From NCBI GenBank assembly GCA_005518205.2, contig RFFC02000024.1, positions 53,045 through 109,750 on the forward strand: 56,706 nt of DNA. Direction: 5' to 3'. The position numbers were made by a program, and so were the translations under genes. Below, in pieces: positions 8,105 to 16,697 of this stretch. Numbering within the stretch: position 1 is the stretch's first letter; every line of letters begins with the position of its first letter. Source of the stretch: Hormoscilla sp. GUM202 (GTDB lineage: Bacteria > Cyanobacteriota > Cyanobacteriia > Cyanobacteriales > Desertifilaceae). Under the pieces are notes generated by a model, which did not search any database, was not told where the DNA came from, and worked only from the letters and a program-made list of their open reading frames with translations.

Positions 8105-9592
8105 TCAGTCAGTCAAGAACTTAAATGAATTGATGATTTGATTGATCGTCTCTGAAAAATTGGCATGTTGACTCGGAGCTGCTTGGTAGTTGATAACGTA
8201 TACCCGCTCATTTATGATTGTCCAAACTTCCATCCATTTGCAATTTAAACCTCCAGGCTTGCTAGTATACACAACTTTGTGGGCATTACGGGCGTCCAGA
8301 GAGGTTTGACTTGACTCATCAATGGTACGAGACTTTTTGATAAAATCGAGGGTAGATTGAGTGTATTTGTCCAAAGTGTTGTAATCGGGCGTTACAGGTT
8401 CAACACTAAGACTGATATCTGATTTACAGGAGCCTGCAATGCTGGGATCGCGAGGAATAAACTTGACGAAAGTACCAGTAAATTGATTTGGTTTTTCTTC
8501 CATATTCCAGTCGTTAGGGTAGTTTATACTTATCCCATTGCTATAGTTCTTATAAGTTAATAAATTATCAGCAACCGTTGTTCTTGATGGGGGACTGGGT
8601 TGCGAATCAAATCCTAACTGGTCTCTCACTTTTGAGATCGAAAATATACCATAAACAATAACAAAACACAGCCCTATCGTAGCAACAATTGTATAAGTCC
8701 AGACGTTTGCTGACTGAGGCTTCGGGGTAGTATTAAGGGTAGGAGGAGGGGTTGGAGATGAAGGAGGTAGCGAGGCGATCGCGATCTGGGTCAAGGATCT
8801 GACAGCTTGCAGTGCTTCGGAAGCTTCCGGGTAGCGCTGGCTGGAGTGGTAGCAGACCATTTTGTCTAAAATTTCTGCTAAACTGGAGCTGACCCGTGCT
8901 TGATTACGCCAGATAATTTCATCAGTATTGGCATCTCTTGGTAGTTGATGTGGAGGGCTCCCTGTGATAGCTTGGATAGCAAGCATTCCCACTGCATAGA
9001 CATCGCTGCTTTGATTAGGGTAGCCATTGATTTGTTCGGTGGGCATATAGCCCGGAGTACCGATCGTAACAGTGCGACCATTAATCCCCCCAGCCGTAAC
9101 TTGCTTGACCGCCCCAAAATCAATCAACACCAACTTATTGTCTTGATGGCGGCGGATGATATTGCTCGGCTTAATGTCCCGATGCACTACATTATGACCA
9201 TGGACAAATTCTAGCACCTCTAATATTTCCGATACTAGCCCGAGCGCTTGTGCCGATGGCAGCCTGCGATCGGGCAATAATTCATCACTCAAAGGATGTC
9301 CGTCAATAAATTCTTGAACGATATAGAACTCGTCCTTTTCCTCAAAATAGGCCAGTAGCCGAGGAATTTGCGGATGTTCTCCCAAAGTTTCTAAAGTTTC
9401 CGCCTCCGTTTTAAACAAGCGTCGGGCCGTCTGCATAATTTGAGGATCCGGGTCAGCAAGCTGTAGTTGCTTGACCACGCATTTGGGCTGACCGGGGCGC
9501 TTAGTATCTTCTGCTAGATAGGTTTGCCCAAAGCTACCTGAACCCAGGGGGGCCGTGACTTTGTAACGTCCATCTAAAATTTGTCCGCTCAT
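8105..9592 (-). CDS. Serine/threonine protein kinase with extracytoplasmic PsbP-like/DUF1795-like tail
   Basis: The 495-residue protein carries the same kinase core as its neighbour (GSGSFGQTYLAED, VVKQL, HRDIKPSN, IDFGAVKQ, GTPGYMPTEQ). Sequence diverges from about residue 189 on (INGYPNQSSDVYAVG). A Pro/Ser-rich linker, one membrane helix (VWTYTIVATIGLCFVIVYGI) and a soluble domain follow. That domain starts YKNYSNGISINYPNDWNMEE, contains NCKWMEVWTIINERVYVINY, and ends FSETINQIINSFKFLTD, the pattern of PsbP/DUF1795-like domains often fused to cyanobacterial kinases. It probably senses something outside the membrane. No frame damage is seen. Confidence 0.93.
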   Translation of the reverse strand: MSGQILDGRYKVTAPLGSGSFGQTYLAEDTKRPGQPKCVVKQLQLADPDPQIMQTARRLFKTEAETLETLGEHPQIPRLLAYFEEKDEFYIVQEFIDGHPLSDELLPDRRLPSAQALGLVSEILEVLEFVHGHNVVHRDIKPSNIIRRHQDNKLVLIDFGAVKQVTAGGINGRTVTIGTPGYMPTEQINGYPNQSSDVYAVGMLAIQAITGSPPHQLPRDANTDEIIWRNQARVSSSLAEILDKMVCYHSSQRYPEASEALQAVRSLTQIAIASLPPSSPTPPPTLNTTPKPQSANVWTYTIVATIGLCFVIVYGIFSISKVRDQLGFDSQPSPPSRTTVADNLLTYKNYSNGISINYPNDWNMEEKPNQFTGTFVKFIPRDPSIAGSCKSDISLSVEPVTPDYNTLDKYTQSTLDFIKKSRTIDESSQTSLDARNAHKVVYTSKPGGLNCKWMEVWTIINERVYVINYQAAPSQHANFSETINQIINSFKFLTD

Positions 9593-9710
9593 GGCAGGTT
9601 ACTTTGACCAACTGTCGGGTGGGCATCGCCTATCAATTATACATCACTTGGCCACTATGGGGTCAGTTCCCTGAAAAAAAAATATTCAGCCAGCATATAA
9701 CCGGTGACAA

Positions 9711-9740
9711 CAAACCCGGTCTCTCTGAGAAACCGGGTTT
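9711..9740. terminator. Hairpin terminator
   Basis: AAACCCGGTCTC (9711 on) pairs with GAGAAACCGGGTTT across a short loop. It is a strong, roughly symmetrical stem between the kinase promoter region and the gene at 9815, and its stem matches the hairpin at 2767. Confidence 0.5.
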
Positions 9741-9814
9741 GAAGATATTGCAAATTGTTTCCGAGGATGGGGCGATCGCACGGGCCACCCCACCTCAACC
9801 CAAGGGGCGATCGG

Positions 9815-10888
9815 CTAATCAGCTTGACCAAACCGCTGCAATAGTTCCTCGCGGGATAATGTCAGCAGTAATGGCATGAACTCTCCTGATGGTAAAGCCA
9901 ACAATGGCTCAATAATTCCTGTTAGTTCTTCATCCAACTCTCCAAAGCGCACCCCTAGCAAATCTTCTATCATAGCCCGACGGCCCTGTTGAACTCCTTC
10001 ACGGATTGCTTGTTCTCGGTCTTGCTGATAAAGTGGTTGTAATCGCATAACTAACTCCAGGTCCGATGACTCTAAATTCTCTGAATTTTGCCTCAGTTGC
10101 AAATTTTGCTGCAAGTTATACAGTAACTCCAACGGAGAAATTTCCCTGACTCTGGCAGTAAAGTCCCCCTTTCAAAGGGGGATTTAGGGGGATCTCCAAA
10201 AGCTAGCGCTTATAGGTAGCAACTTAGGTTAATATAGCAACTCCAAGGCAGTCGATCGCAAGGGGTTATCCGTCGGGAGATTCTCCACTTCTTTGAGGGC
10301 CTGTTTTTGCACTTCTTCTGCGCCCAGCAGTCTCAACCAAAGGGTTTCTGGCGTTTGGGGTAGCTGATCGATCGCGACTATAGCAGTGTGGAAAAAAGGT
10401 GCCATCAAATATATTCCCTGCACCCATTTTTTATGAGGATCGGCACCAAAGCCAGACAAAGTAGTTGTCATCGCTGTATGTTTCAGGATCCATAAATTTG
10501 GTAAGTATGATTCAGTAAAATTTATCTTATGCCGCTTCTCGAACCGATGGATTTCTCCGAAAATCATCAACAATTTTGACATCCTATCCCGGATTTGACA
10601 GTTTTTTTCAAACTGAATTCCCTCCTGGATTTCCTCTTCTGTTTTATACAGATTTTTATCGAGTTCGACTTCTGGTAATGGATCGAACACGCAGCTATTT
10701 GCTGCCATGCGTCCTAATATCCCTAGGTCGCGACGGAGTGCTGTTATCTTTTCCGACTTGGGGATAAACCACACATTCTTTTTTCCTTCTTCTAAGAAGA
10801 TTCTCTGGCACACCATCACTTCCCCGTAACCTTCTAGAAACCTGCCTAAATAGGATTTGGCGAATTCGGCGTCAAAAATTTGATTCAT
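9815..10888 (-). pseudogene. Rpn/DUF4351-like protein split by a 100-bp insertion
   Basis: The 5' part (10888-10229) starts MNQIFDAEFAKSYLGRFLEG and ends STALELLY followed by a stop. The 3' part (from 10132) resumes ELLYNLQQNLQLRQNSENLE and continues through DREQAIREGVQQGRRAMIED LLGVRFGEL to LLQRFGQAD, a tail like that of cyanobacterial Rpn/DUF4351-type proteins. The repeated LELLY codons flank about 100 bp holding the dispersed AAGTCCCCCTTTCAAAGGGG repeat, so one gene was interrupted with duplication of its target. The N-terminal half is not a family I recognise with certainty. Two separate polypeptides could still be made. Confidence 0.65.
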
Positions 10889-11019
10889 TGTTCCTTGGTC
10901 ATAGAAAGTACGTTGTCCTGTTGGGGTCGCGCCACATCAAGCGCCTATGCTATTATTATACTATCCCATCTCAATCTCAGCAACAGATATCAGCTGGGCG
11001 GTGCCTACCCTACAAAATT

Positions 11020-11655
11020 ATGTCATACAGCGATTTTACCCTTGACCAGCTCGAAACGGAATTTAATTTAATTGTTCGGGAACGATCGGTCCTATTTCCC
11101 GAGATAGAACCGGTCCCTCCTAGCGCTTGGTTACAAGAAACCTTAGCAGAGAATATTCCCTTAGCTTTAGACATTAATACCGAGAAAGCGCGATCGGAGA
11201 TGATTGTGACTCCCATCTTAATTGAAATCCGGAAAAACTTCAACCGACAGATCGGGTTGTTTTCCGGTCGGGAGTTTAACGTGGACAAAGAAAGAGGACT
11301 CAATGGCAGATGTGATTATATTATCAGCCAGTCTCCCAAACAGTTACATGTCGCTGCTCCCGTGGCGGTATTAGTGGAAGCCAAAAATGAGAATATCCCA
11401 TCTGGCATTCCCCAATGTCTAGCAGAAATGGTGGCTGCACAACTATTCAATCAAAAGAAAAACAACCCCATCCCTTGTATTTACGGCGGGGTGACCACTG
11501 GCAGTAACTGGAAGTTTATGAAATTAGTTGAGAATACAGCGGCTATTGCAGCGGGAGAACATTTTATCGGCAACATCGAGTCCCTGCTGGGGATTTTAAC
11601 CCAGATTATTCAGACAACTCGACCTTCTCTGGAGGAGAGTCCTACCGAGGACTGA
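11020..11655 (+). CDS. PD-(D/E)XK nuclease-like protein
   Basis: About 211 residues from MSYSDFTLDQLETEFNLIVR; the longer frame from 10888 has no family support upstream. The core holds EMIVTPILIEIRKN, SGREFNVDKERGLNGRCDYI (Asp) and VAVLVEAKNENIPSGIPQCL, an E-x-K motif with a downstream Gln-rich helix (EMVAAQLFNQKK). This is the layout of PD-(D/E)XK nucleases of the type I restriction-subunit-like group common in cyanobacteria. Substrate unknown. It is divergent from the broken gene at 9815-10888. Confidence 0.7.
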   Translation: MSYSDFTLDQLETEFNLIVRERSVLFPEIEPVPPSAWLQETLAENIPLALDINTEKARSEMIVTPILIEIRKNFNRQIGLFSGREFNVDKERGLNGRCDYIISQSPKQLHVAAPVAVLVEAKNENIPSGIPQCLAEMVAAQLFNQKKNNPIPCIYGGVTTGSNWKFMKLVENTAAIAAGEHFIGNIESLLGILTQIIQTTRPSLEESPTED

Positions 11656-11970
11656 GCGGTGTCTGGAGCATGCCGCGTCCTTCAGGACAAGAGCATGCTC
11701 CAGACGCCGTAGGTTGGAAAGAAAATTGAGAACCAACAGGTCCACCTCTACCTTTCCTGACTTTAACTAAGATGGGTTCCCCTACCCGATCGCCTGTAGG
11801 CTGAAATTGCAGTTCGCTACCACAACCCTGCCTTACACGCGATCGCCCCTTACCACCCCAGCAAAAAACCCACCCCCCCTCCAGCAAACACCAGCAACAA
11901 AAAGCTCGGCAGCCCGACCAAACAGACCGCTGAGAACTCTATCTGACCAACACAACCCTAAAAAAATAAC
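11656..11970. repeat. Palindromic repeat and gene-free DNA
   Basis: GTCTGGAGCATGC (11661-11673) and GCATGCTCCAGAC (11693-11705) form a perfect 13-bp inverted repeat around a CGTCCTTCAGGACAAGA centre. A diverged copy lies near 27540-27610. The rest to 11970 shows no supportable gene. Confidence 0.6.
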
Positions 11971-12090
11971 GTTTCCATTAATTCTCGTTCCCAGCACCCT
12001 GGCAACGATCGTAATTTGACCCTCCTCGTTAGGCCAAATACCAAACAATGAAGTTTCCATTAATTCCCGTCCCCAACAAACAGGGACGCT
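11971..12090. CRISPR. Decayed CRISPR-like repeats (two)
   Basis: GTTTCCATTAATTCTCGTTC (11971) and GTTTCCATTAATTCCCGTCC (12053) each run into a short hairpin (for the second, CGTCCC...GGGACG). A further pair at about 15038 and 15111 is spaced 73 bases apart, which suits a 37-bp repeat plus 36-bp spacer. The spacing here is 82 bases. No cas gene lies in the window, and copies are few and diverged. Either CRISPR relics or an unrelated hairpin repeat would fit. Confidence 0.3.
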
Positions 12091-12162
12091 AACAGAGATC
12101 CTAGACCTATATCCTATCCCTTGTCAAGCACTACGCAAACTTTTCCTGCAACTACCGCATTA

Positions 12163-13508
12163 CAATACTCCGGACAGTTTTTCAGGGTCAGGGGGAGCTT
12201 GGAGGAAAGCTATCCACCGTGTAGACTGCGGTAGTAAACTTTCATACTCCCCGCACCGATGGATAGCCTCAAGAGGATTATAACCGGTCTGCTGGAGACT
12301 GTAAGCAATTTCCACAAACCCCAACGGCAGTTTTTGCTGACCTTGCTCACCACCATTTTCGTGGTTTGTGGCAAAGTCAACTACACAAACTTGAGTCGCT
12401 ACTCTCATCTGTCAGAGCGGACCTACCGCCGGCACTTCCAGAAAGGGTTGGGGCTTGAGGGTATCAACCAGGTCTTGGTAGGCCAAGTCAGACCATCTCA
12501 GAGTTGTCAGATAGCCGTAGTTGATTGCACGTTTATTGAGAAAAGTGGCCGTCATACTCACGGACTAGATTGGTTTTATAACGGCAAAACGCAACGAGCC
12601 GAGCGTGGTCTGGAATGGTCCGTCGTGGCGATTGTAGACCTGGAGCAGAATACTGGCTACACCCTATCTGCCCAACAAACCGAACCCCAATTAGCAGCTC
12701 AGACACCACCCGGCACAACAGATGGCGAGTCTCATGGCAACCGGCTTGACTTCTATCTGGGGCATCTGGCCTATTGTCAAACTTATTTCCCGACCGGGGT
12801 GCGCTATGTGGCTGCCGATGGCTTCTATAGCAAATACAAGTGGGTGGAAGGGGTAGTGCAATTGGGATTACACTCCATTGGTAAATTACGCCGTGATGCC
12901 AACCTCAAGTTCCTCTATGAAGGTCCCTTGAAGGGACGCGGACGACCCAGGCGCTACGACGGCAAGGTGGACCTAACTGACCCCAGTCGCTTTGAATTCG
13001 TTGAAACCCTCGATGGCGACGTCCAACTCTACACAGCTGTAGTCTGGTCTGTGAGTCTCAAGCGACGTATCCGTTTAGCGTATCTGCTCAAAGAACAAAA
13101 TGGAAAGCGCAGCTCGGTCGTGTTGTTCTCCACCGATCTGGAGATTGACCCCCTCTACCTCTATCAATGCTACACTGCTCGTTTTCAAATTGAATTTATT
13201 TTCCGTGATGCACGACAGTTTACTGGACTCGCCGATTGTCAGGCACGATCCCCTGAGGCTCTCGATTCCCATGTCAATGCCAGTCTCACAGCCCTGAATC
13301 TCGCGAAAGCAGCCTTGCAGCAGCAGCAGACCACAGAACCGCTCAGTTTCTCCATCGCTTCCTACAAACGACTAGCCCTAAATGAGCATCTTTTGGAATT
13401 ATTTATTTCCCTGTTTGACCTAGAGCCGACGAGGATTAAATCACACCCTCGCTACCAGAATCTCCTTGCCTACGGGGCTATAGCATCCTAAGAAAGTCCG
13501 GAGTATTG
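12163..13508 (+). mobile_element. IS4-family insertion sequence, apparently complete
   Basis: The 1346-bp element has 13-bp terminal inverted repeats CAATACTCCGGAC and GTCCGGAGTATTG. It is flanked by the 6-bp duplication GCATTA (12157-12162 and 13509-13514). The empty site is preserved in copy B near 15216. It holds one intact transposase gene, so it may be active. Confidence 0.88.
12259..13491 (+). CDS. IS4-family transposase
   Basis: The 410-residue frame starts MDSLKRIITGLLETVSNFHK and has a helix-turn-helix-like YSHLSERTYRRHF. The DDE residues lie in VVDCTFIEKSG, AADGFYSKYKW and the YTARFQIEFIFRDARQ block (Y-x2-R-x3-E, the IS4 signature). The frame fills the element from 96 bp inside the left end to 17 bp from the right end. 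No frame damage is seen. Confidence 0.9.
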   Translation: MDSLKRIITGLLETVSNFHKPQRQFLLTLLTTIFVVCGKVNYTNLSRYSHLSERTYRRHFQKGLGLEGINQVLVGQVRPSQSCQIAVVDCTFIEKSGRHTHGLDWFYNGKTQRAERGLEWSVVAIVDLEQNTGYTLSAQQTEPQLAAQTPPGTTDGESHGNRLDFYLGHLAYCQTYFPTGVRYVAADGFYSKYKWVEGVVQLGLHSIGKLRRDANLKFLYEGPLKGRGRPRRYDGKVDLTDPSRFEFVETLDGDVQLYTAVVWSVSLKRRIRLAYLLKEQNGKRSSVVLFSTDLEIDPLYLYQCYTARFQIEFIFRDARQFTGLADCQARSPEALDSHVNASLTALNLAKAALQQQQTTEPLSFSIASYKRLALNEHLLELFISLFDLEPTRIKSHPRYQNLLAYGAIAS

Positions 13509-13532
13509 GCATTAATAGAACACCTCTACCAA

Positions 13533-14854
13533 GGGACTTGCGGGAAAATAAGATACCAGTCAATAGGGGACAATGGTGATATCCCATTTGGGCAAGTTTT
13601 CAGAGCGTTGCCAAAAGACTTTGTAGGGTTTTAAGGCATCTGCTAAGACTTTAACCCCAGTTTCATAGGTAGTTGTGACCAAATTAACAATCGGTTTAAT
13701 ACCTTTCCAGGTCATATTGCTAGCCCATTTAACTGCCGTTTCAACTGAATCTAAGATAGCTCCGTTCCAATAGTTTTCCAGTGCCGCCCAACACCGCTCA
13801 ATCTGGTTGTATTTGCTGTGATACGGAGGGTAGTAAATCAGTCTAATTTTCATCCCAGTGGTTTGGGAAAACTCAACCATGCGCTCGAGCAATTGCGTGC
13901 GGTCACTGCGAGTTGCAGAGCCTCCATCCAAATCAATCGCTAACTCTTTGAGATGGGAGTAATGATTTTGATTGTCTTGCCACCAAGCTGATAAGCAATC
14001 GACAATAAAATCACTGGTTTCTGCCGATTGACCAAAGTAAATCGAAAGTTGGTCAGTTTCAGTGTTCAAAATGCCAAATGGGACTAAAACTGCTTGCCAC
14101 TCTGTATCGTGGTCCAAAGCCTGTTTTGCCTCTAGTCCCCGGTCTTTGCCCCCTCGTGAGAGGTTGCCAATTTTGACCTTGGCCTTGCTATCAATTGAGA
14201 GTCTCAAGCACTCAGGATTGTCATCAGTAGCTTGGTTCTGACGGAAGACATTCTCGAAAATTGCATCTGTTTCGGGAATCTTCTTTAACGGTGTTGTCTT
14301 TTTTGTTTTTTTTAGACTATATCCAAGCCGATTGAGAATCTCTCCGATGGTTTGACGACTGGGCAGTTGCCAATTCTCATACCCCTTCTCCTCAATTAAA
14401 GCTTCTCGCACTGATCGGGCACTGATACGCGAATATAACAAAGAAGATTGAAATTTGGGGTCGGCTTGCGCTTGAGCATCGACCAAGGCTCGTATATCTG
14501 CTTCCAAGTTGGGAAGATTCTCTTCGCTCTTGTGCCTCCCTCTTGCTCCATAGTTATCTACACACACAATCCCTGTTCGCCTCTCATTTAGACCGAGTTG
14601 GACACTGTGGCGATTCCAACCCATCTGAGTCTCTGTTTTCCGAGCTGAACCCTCGAAGTAATCGGAGGCCACTTTGGCCATGTAGTCCCTCTTTTTGTGA
14701 CCTGTTAGCTTCTTGGCGGCATCCTTGAAAGTGGCCTTGACTTGTTTGGTTAGCATTTATACTCTATACCTCGGAGAGCGGGTTTGCAACAGAACTATAC
14801 GACTCCTTTGCTATCCTCTATGATAATTGGTATCTTATTTTCCCGCAAGTACCC
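13533..14854 (-). mobile_element. ISAzo13-family insertion sequence
   Basis: Ends GGGACTTGCGGGAAAATAAG and, inverted, GGGTACTTGCGGGAAAATAA define terminal repeats of more than 20 bp with one indel. The target in copy B reads CTACCAACCAAC, giving a duplication of 2 to 4 bp (AA or CCAA, depending on where the end is set). It sits 24 bp from the IS4-type element. Confidence 0.85.
13560..14756 (-). CDS. ISAzo13-family transposase
   Basis: The 398-residue DDE transposase has KLTGHKKRDYMAKVASDYFE near the start, ARSVREALIEEKGYENWQLP SRQTI, the SIDSKAKVKIGNLSRGG block with catalytic Asp, AIDLDGGSATRSDRTQLLER and YYPPYHSKYNQIERCWAALE with the catalytic Glu. These match the ISAzo13 group. It is full length and starts with ATG. 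Confidence 0.9.
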   Translation of the reverse strand: MLTKQVKATFKDAAKKLTGHKKRDYMAKVASDYFEGSARKTETQMGWNRHSVQLGLNERRTGIVCVDNYGARGRHKSEENLPNLEADIRALVDAQAQADPKFQSSLLYSRISARSVREALIEEKGYENWQLPSRQTIGEILNRLGYSLKKTKKTTPLKKIPETDAIFENVFRQNQATDDNPECLRLSIDSKAKVKIGNLSRGGKDRGLEAKQALDHDTEWQAVLVPFGILNTETDQLSIYFGQSAETSDFIVDCLSAWWQDNQNHYSHLKELAIDLDGGSATRSDRTQLLERMVEFSQTTGMKIRLIYYPPYHSKYNQIERCWAALENYWNGAILDSVETAVKWASNMTWKGIKPIVNLVTTTYETGVKVLADALKPYKVFWQRSENLPKWDITIVPY

Positions 14855-15037
14855 AACCAACTTAACCCTAGGCAGCTCGTGTCCGATTTTTCGCGGACCG
14901 TGAGCTTTCGTTTCCAGAGCTTTCGTTTCCAGAGCGCCCACCCATGTCGTTGCCGGGCAGGCGAACGACATGGGTGGGCGTCTCTGGACACGATCAAAGC
15001 CTCACCCACCACCAGCAAAAACCAAAAAACTCAGTTA

Positions 15038-15147
15038 TTCTCCATTAATTCCCGTCCCCAGCAAATGGGGACGGACCTCTTAGTTATGTTCTAACCACCA
15101 AAATAATGATGTTTCCATTAATTCCCGTCCCCAACAAACAGGGACGC
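15038..15147. CRISPR. Decayed CRISPR-like repeats (second pair)
   Basis: The unit beginning near 15038 (CCATTAATTCCCGTCCCCAG then a TGGGGACGG stem) and the unit at 15111 (GTTTCCATTAATTCCCGTCC) are 73 bases apart with a unique 36-bp stretch between them. This is the best-spaced pair. The second is the duplicate of the repeat at 12053. Only two units and no cas genes, so the call is weak. Confidence 0.3.
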
Positions 15148-15422
15148 TAACAGAGATCCTAGACCTATATCCTATCCCTTGTCAAGCACTACGCAAACTT
15201 TTCCTGCAACTACCGCATTAATAGAACACCTCTACCAACCAACTTAACCCTAGGCAGCTCGTGTCCGATTTTTCGCGGACCGTGAGCTTTCGTTTCCAGA
15301 GCTTTCGTTTCCAGAGCGCCCACCCATGTCGTTGCCGGGCAGGCGAACGACATGGGTGGGCGTCTCTGGACACGATCAAAGCCTCACCCACCACCAGCAA
15401 AAACCAAAAAACTCAGTTATTC
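15111..15422. repeat. Tandem duplication, copy B (empty target sites)
   Basis: This is the uninterrupted counterpart of 12053-15040. It includes the palindromic unit GCCCACCCATGTCGTTGCCG ... GACATGGGTGGGC, preceded by doubled AGCTTTCGTTTCCAG. Related palindromes recur at 16536-16670. Confidence 0.85.
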
Positions 15423-15599
15423 TACCTTCCTTGCAAAAGAACTCAGTTATTCTACCTTCCAAAAGTTCCCAAGCCATGCCAAAGAACGAAAGCGGAACTC
15501 AGCCCTGTAGGCGTCCGTTCGGAAAAATTCACCAGAGTTACAGAATTGGCCCACTGGCGAAGGAAAAGACCCGGAAGCCCCCCTTATTAAGGCTCGTTT

Positions 15600-16258
15600 G
15601 GGAAGATCGGGTCGGGGTCGAGCTAGGAATCACTTCCCAACCCTCCCTTTCGGAACCGGACTTGCACCTTTCAATGCATCCGGCTACTGGGTGATAGGCC
15701 CTTTCCTTGGGCAGCTTGTCAGGATTGCTCCTGGTTTGCCTTACAATCTGTTCGTTTATCCCTATCCTGGATGTGTTTTGCCAGGAAGTTATAACCTAAC
15801 CTCCCTTGGGAGCTGGTCACCGTAATATTAATCAGAATTACTTGTCCCCGATTGTTTCCTATCATCACCGTCCCACGTCTGCATATCCATAGGCGTTACC
15901 CTAGGCATTGGCTTCTTAGGACATCCCTTCCCCAGTGGCTTTGCGCTTATCATCTAACTTATCCATCCGATGGACATACCAGGTGGATAGCACACTGGAG
16001 ATTACTTTGTTCCTTGGTATCATTATTTATGCTTTTAGGCCCCTACACTCCCCCGGGAGCTTTATGGAGTACATTATCAACTATTGCCGACAGTTGATAC
16101 CTTGCTTCCTATCCCTTTTGGGCCAGCGTATCAGCTCTTTCGCTGGTCTGTATTAACGAGGTTTAAGTAGGTTCGCTTTTTCTAGCCATGAGCATTTCCC
16201 TAGCGGCGTTTCCGGTTTGAGCTACCAGATGGCCTACACTTAAGTCCTTGCTCCGCAC
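15600..16258 (-). mobile_element. ORF-less group II intron (approximate ends)
   Basis: On the minus strand a GTGCGGAGC 5'-like end at 16258 is followed by group II domain I-like sequence (GGCCCAAAAGGGATAGGAAG, compare GACCCAAAAGGGGAAGGATA in the complete intron). After about 550 bp comes the same domain V as at 6070, AGCCGGATGCATTGAAAGGT GCAAGTCCGGTT, then a domain VI-like stem. No reverse transcriptase frame is present. It may depend on another intron's maturase or be dead. Exact ends are inferred. Confidence 0.6.
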
Positions 16259-16697
16259 CACGATGATGTCACTTCGCAGCACTAAGGACCGGAGTCACTC
16301 CTGTACTTGGAGGGAGGGGTTTGGACCCTCATGATACCAAAGTTGTCGGCTTATGGAACCGACCCGGCTTTCACTGTGTTTCAGTTTATACCGGAACAAA
16401 TCGCACCAGCAAAAATACATTACTATATTGCCAAAACAATCGCCCAAATCCATGCAAATGGGGGAAAATTATGCGTGATTAAAGCGATCGGCCTCTCGGC
16501 CCGATGATTGAAGCCAGTTCAGCCCGTTTCCGAGATTGCCCACCCATGTCGTGCGCGGGAGCTTTCGTTTCCAGAGACACTCACCCATGTCGGAGCGCTC
16601 GTAGGCGAACGACAGGATGAGTGCTCTTGGAAACGAACGACAAGGTGGGCATCTCTGGAAACGGGCACCTCAACCCATACCATACAAATAACCTACC
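16259..16697. other. Leader region of glutamate synthase with gene relic and palindromes
   Basis: An open frame to 16507 ends FQFIPEQIAPAKIHYYIAKT IAQIHANGGKLCVIK, which reads like a real protein end, but I do not recognise it and its upstream part is intron DNA. From 16536 to 16670 lie variants of the CACCCATGTCG palindrome interleaved with TTTCGTTTCCAGAG. The glutamate synthase start follows at 16698. Confidence 0.4.

Larger units (their letters stand above)
12053..15040. repeat. Tandem duplication, copy A, carrying two IS elements
   Basis: Without its two insertions (12163-13508 and 13533-14854) this segment matches copy B (15111-15422) almost base for base. Both run from GTTTCCATTAATTCCCGTCC through GACCTATATCCTATCCCTTG and ATAGAACACCTCTACCAA to the palindromic GCCCACCCATGTCGTTGCCG block and AACTCAGTTATTCT. 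Copy B shows both uninterrupted target sites. Confidence 0.85.
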
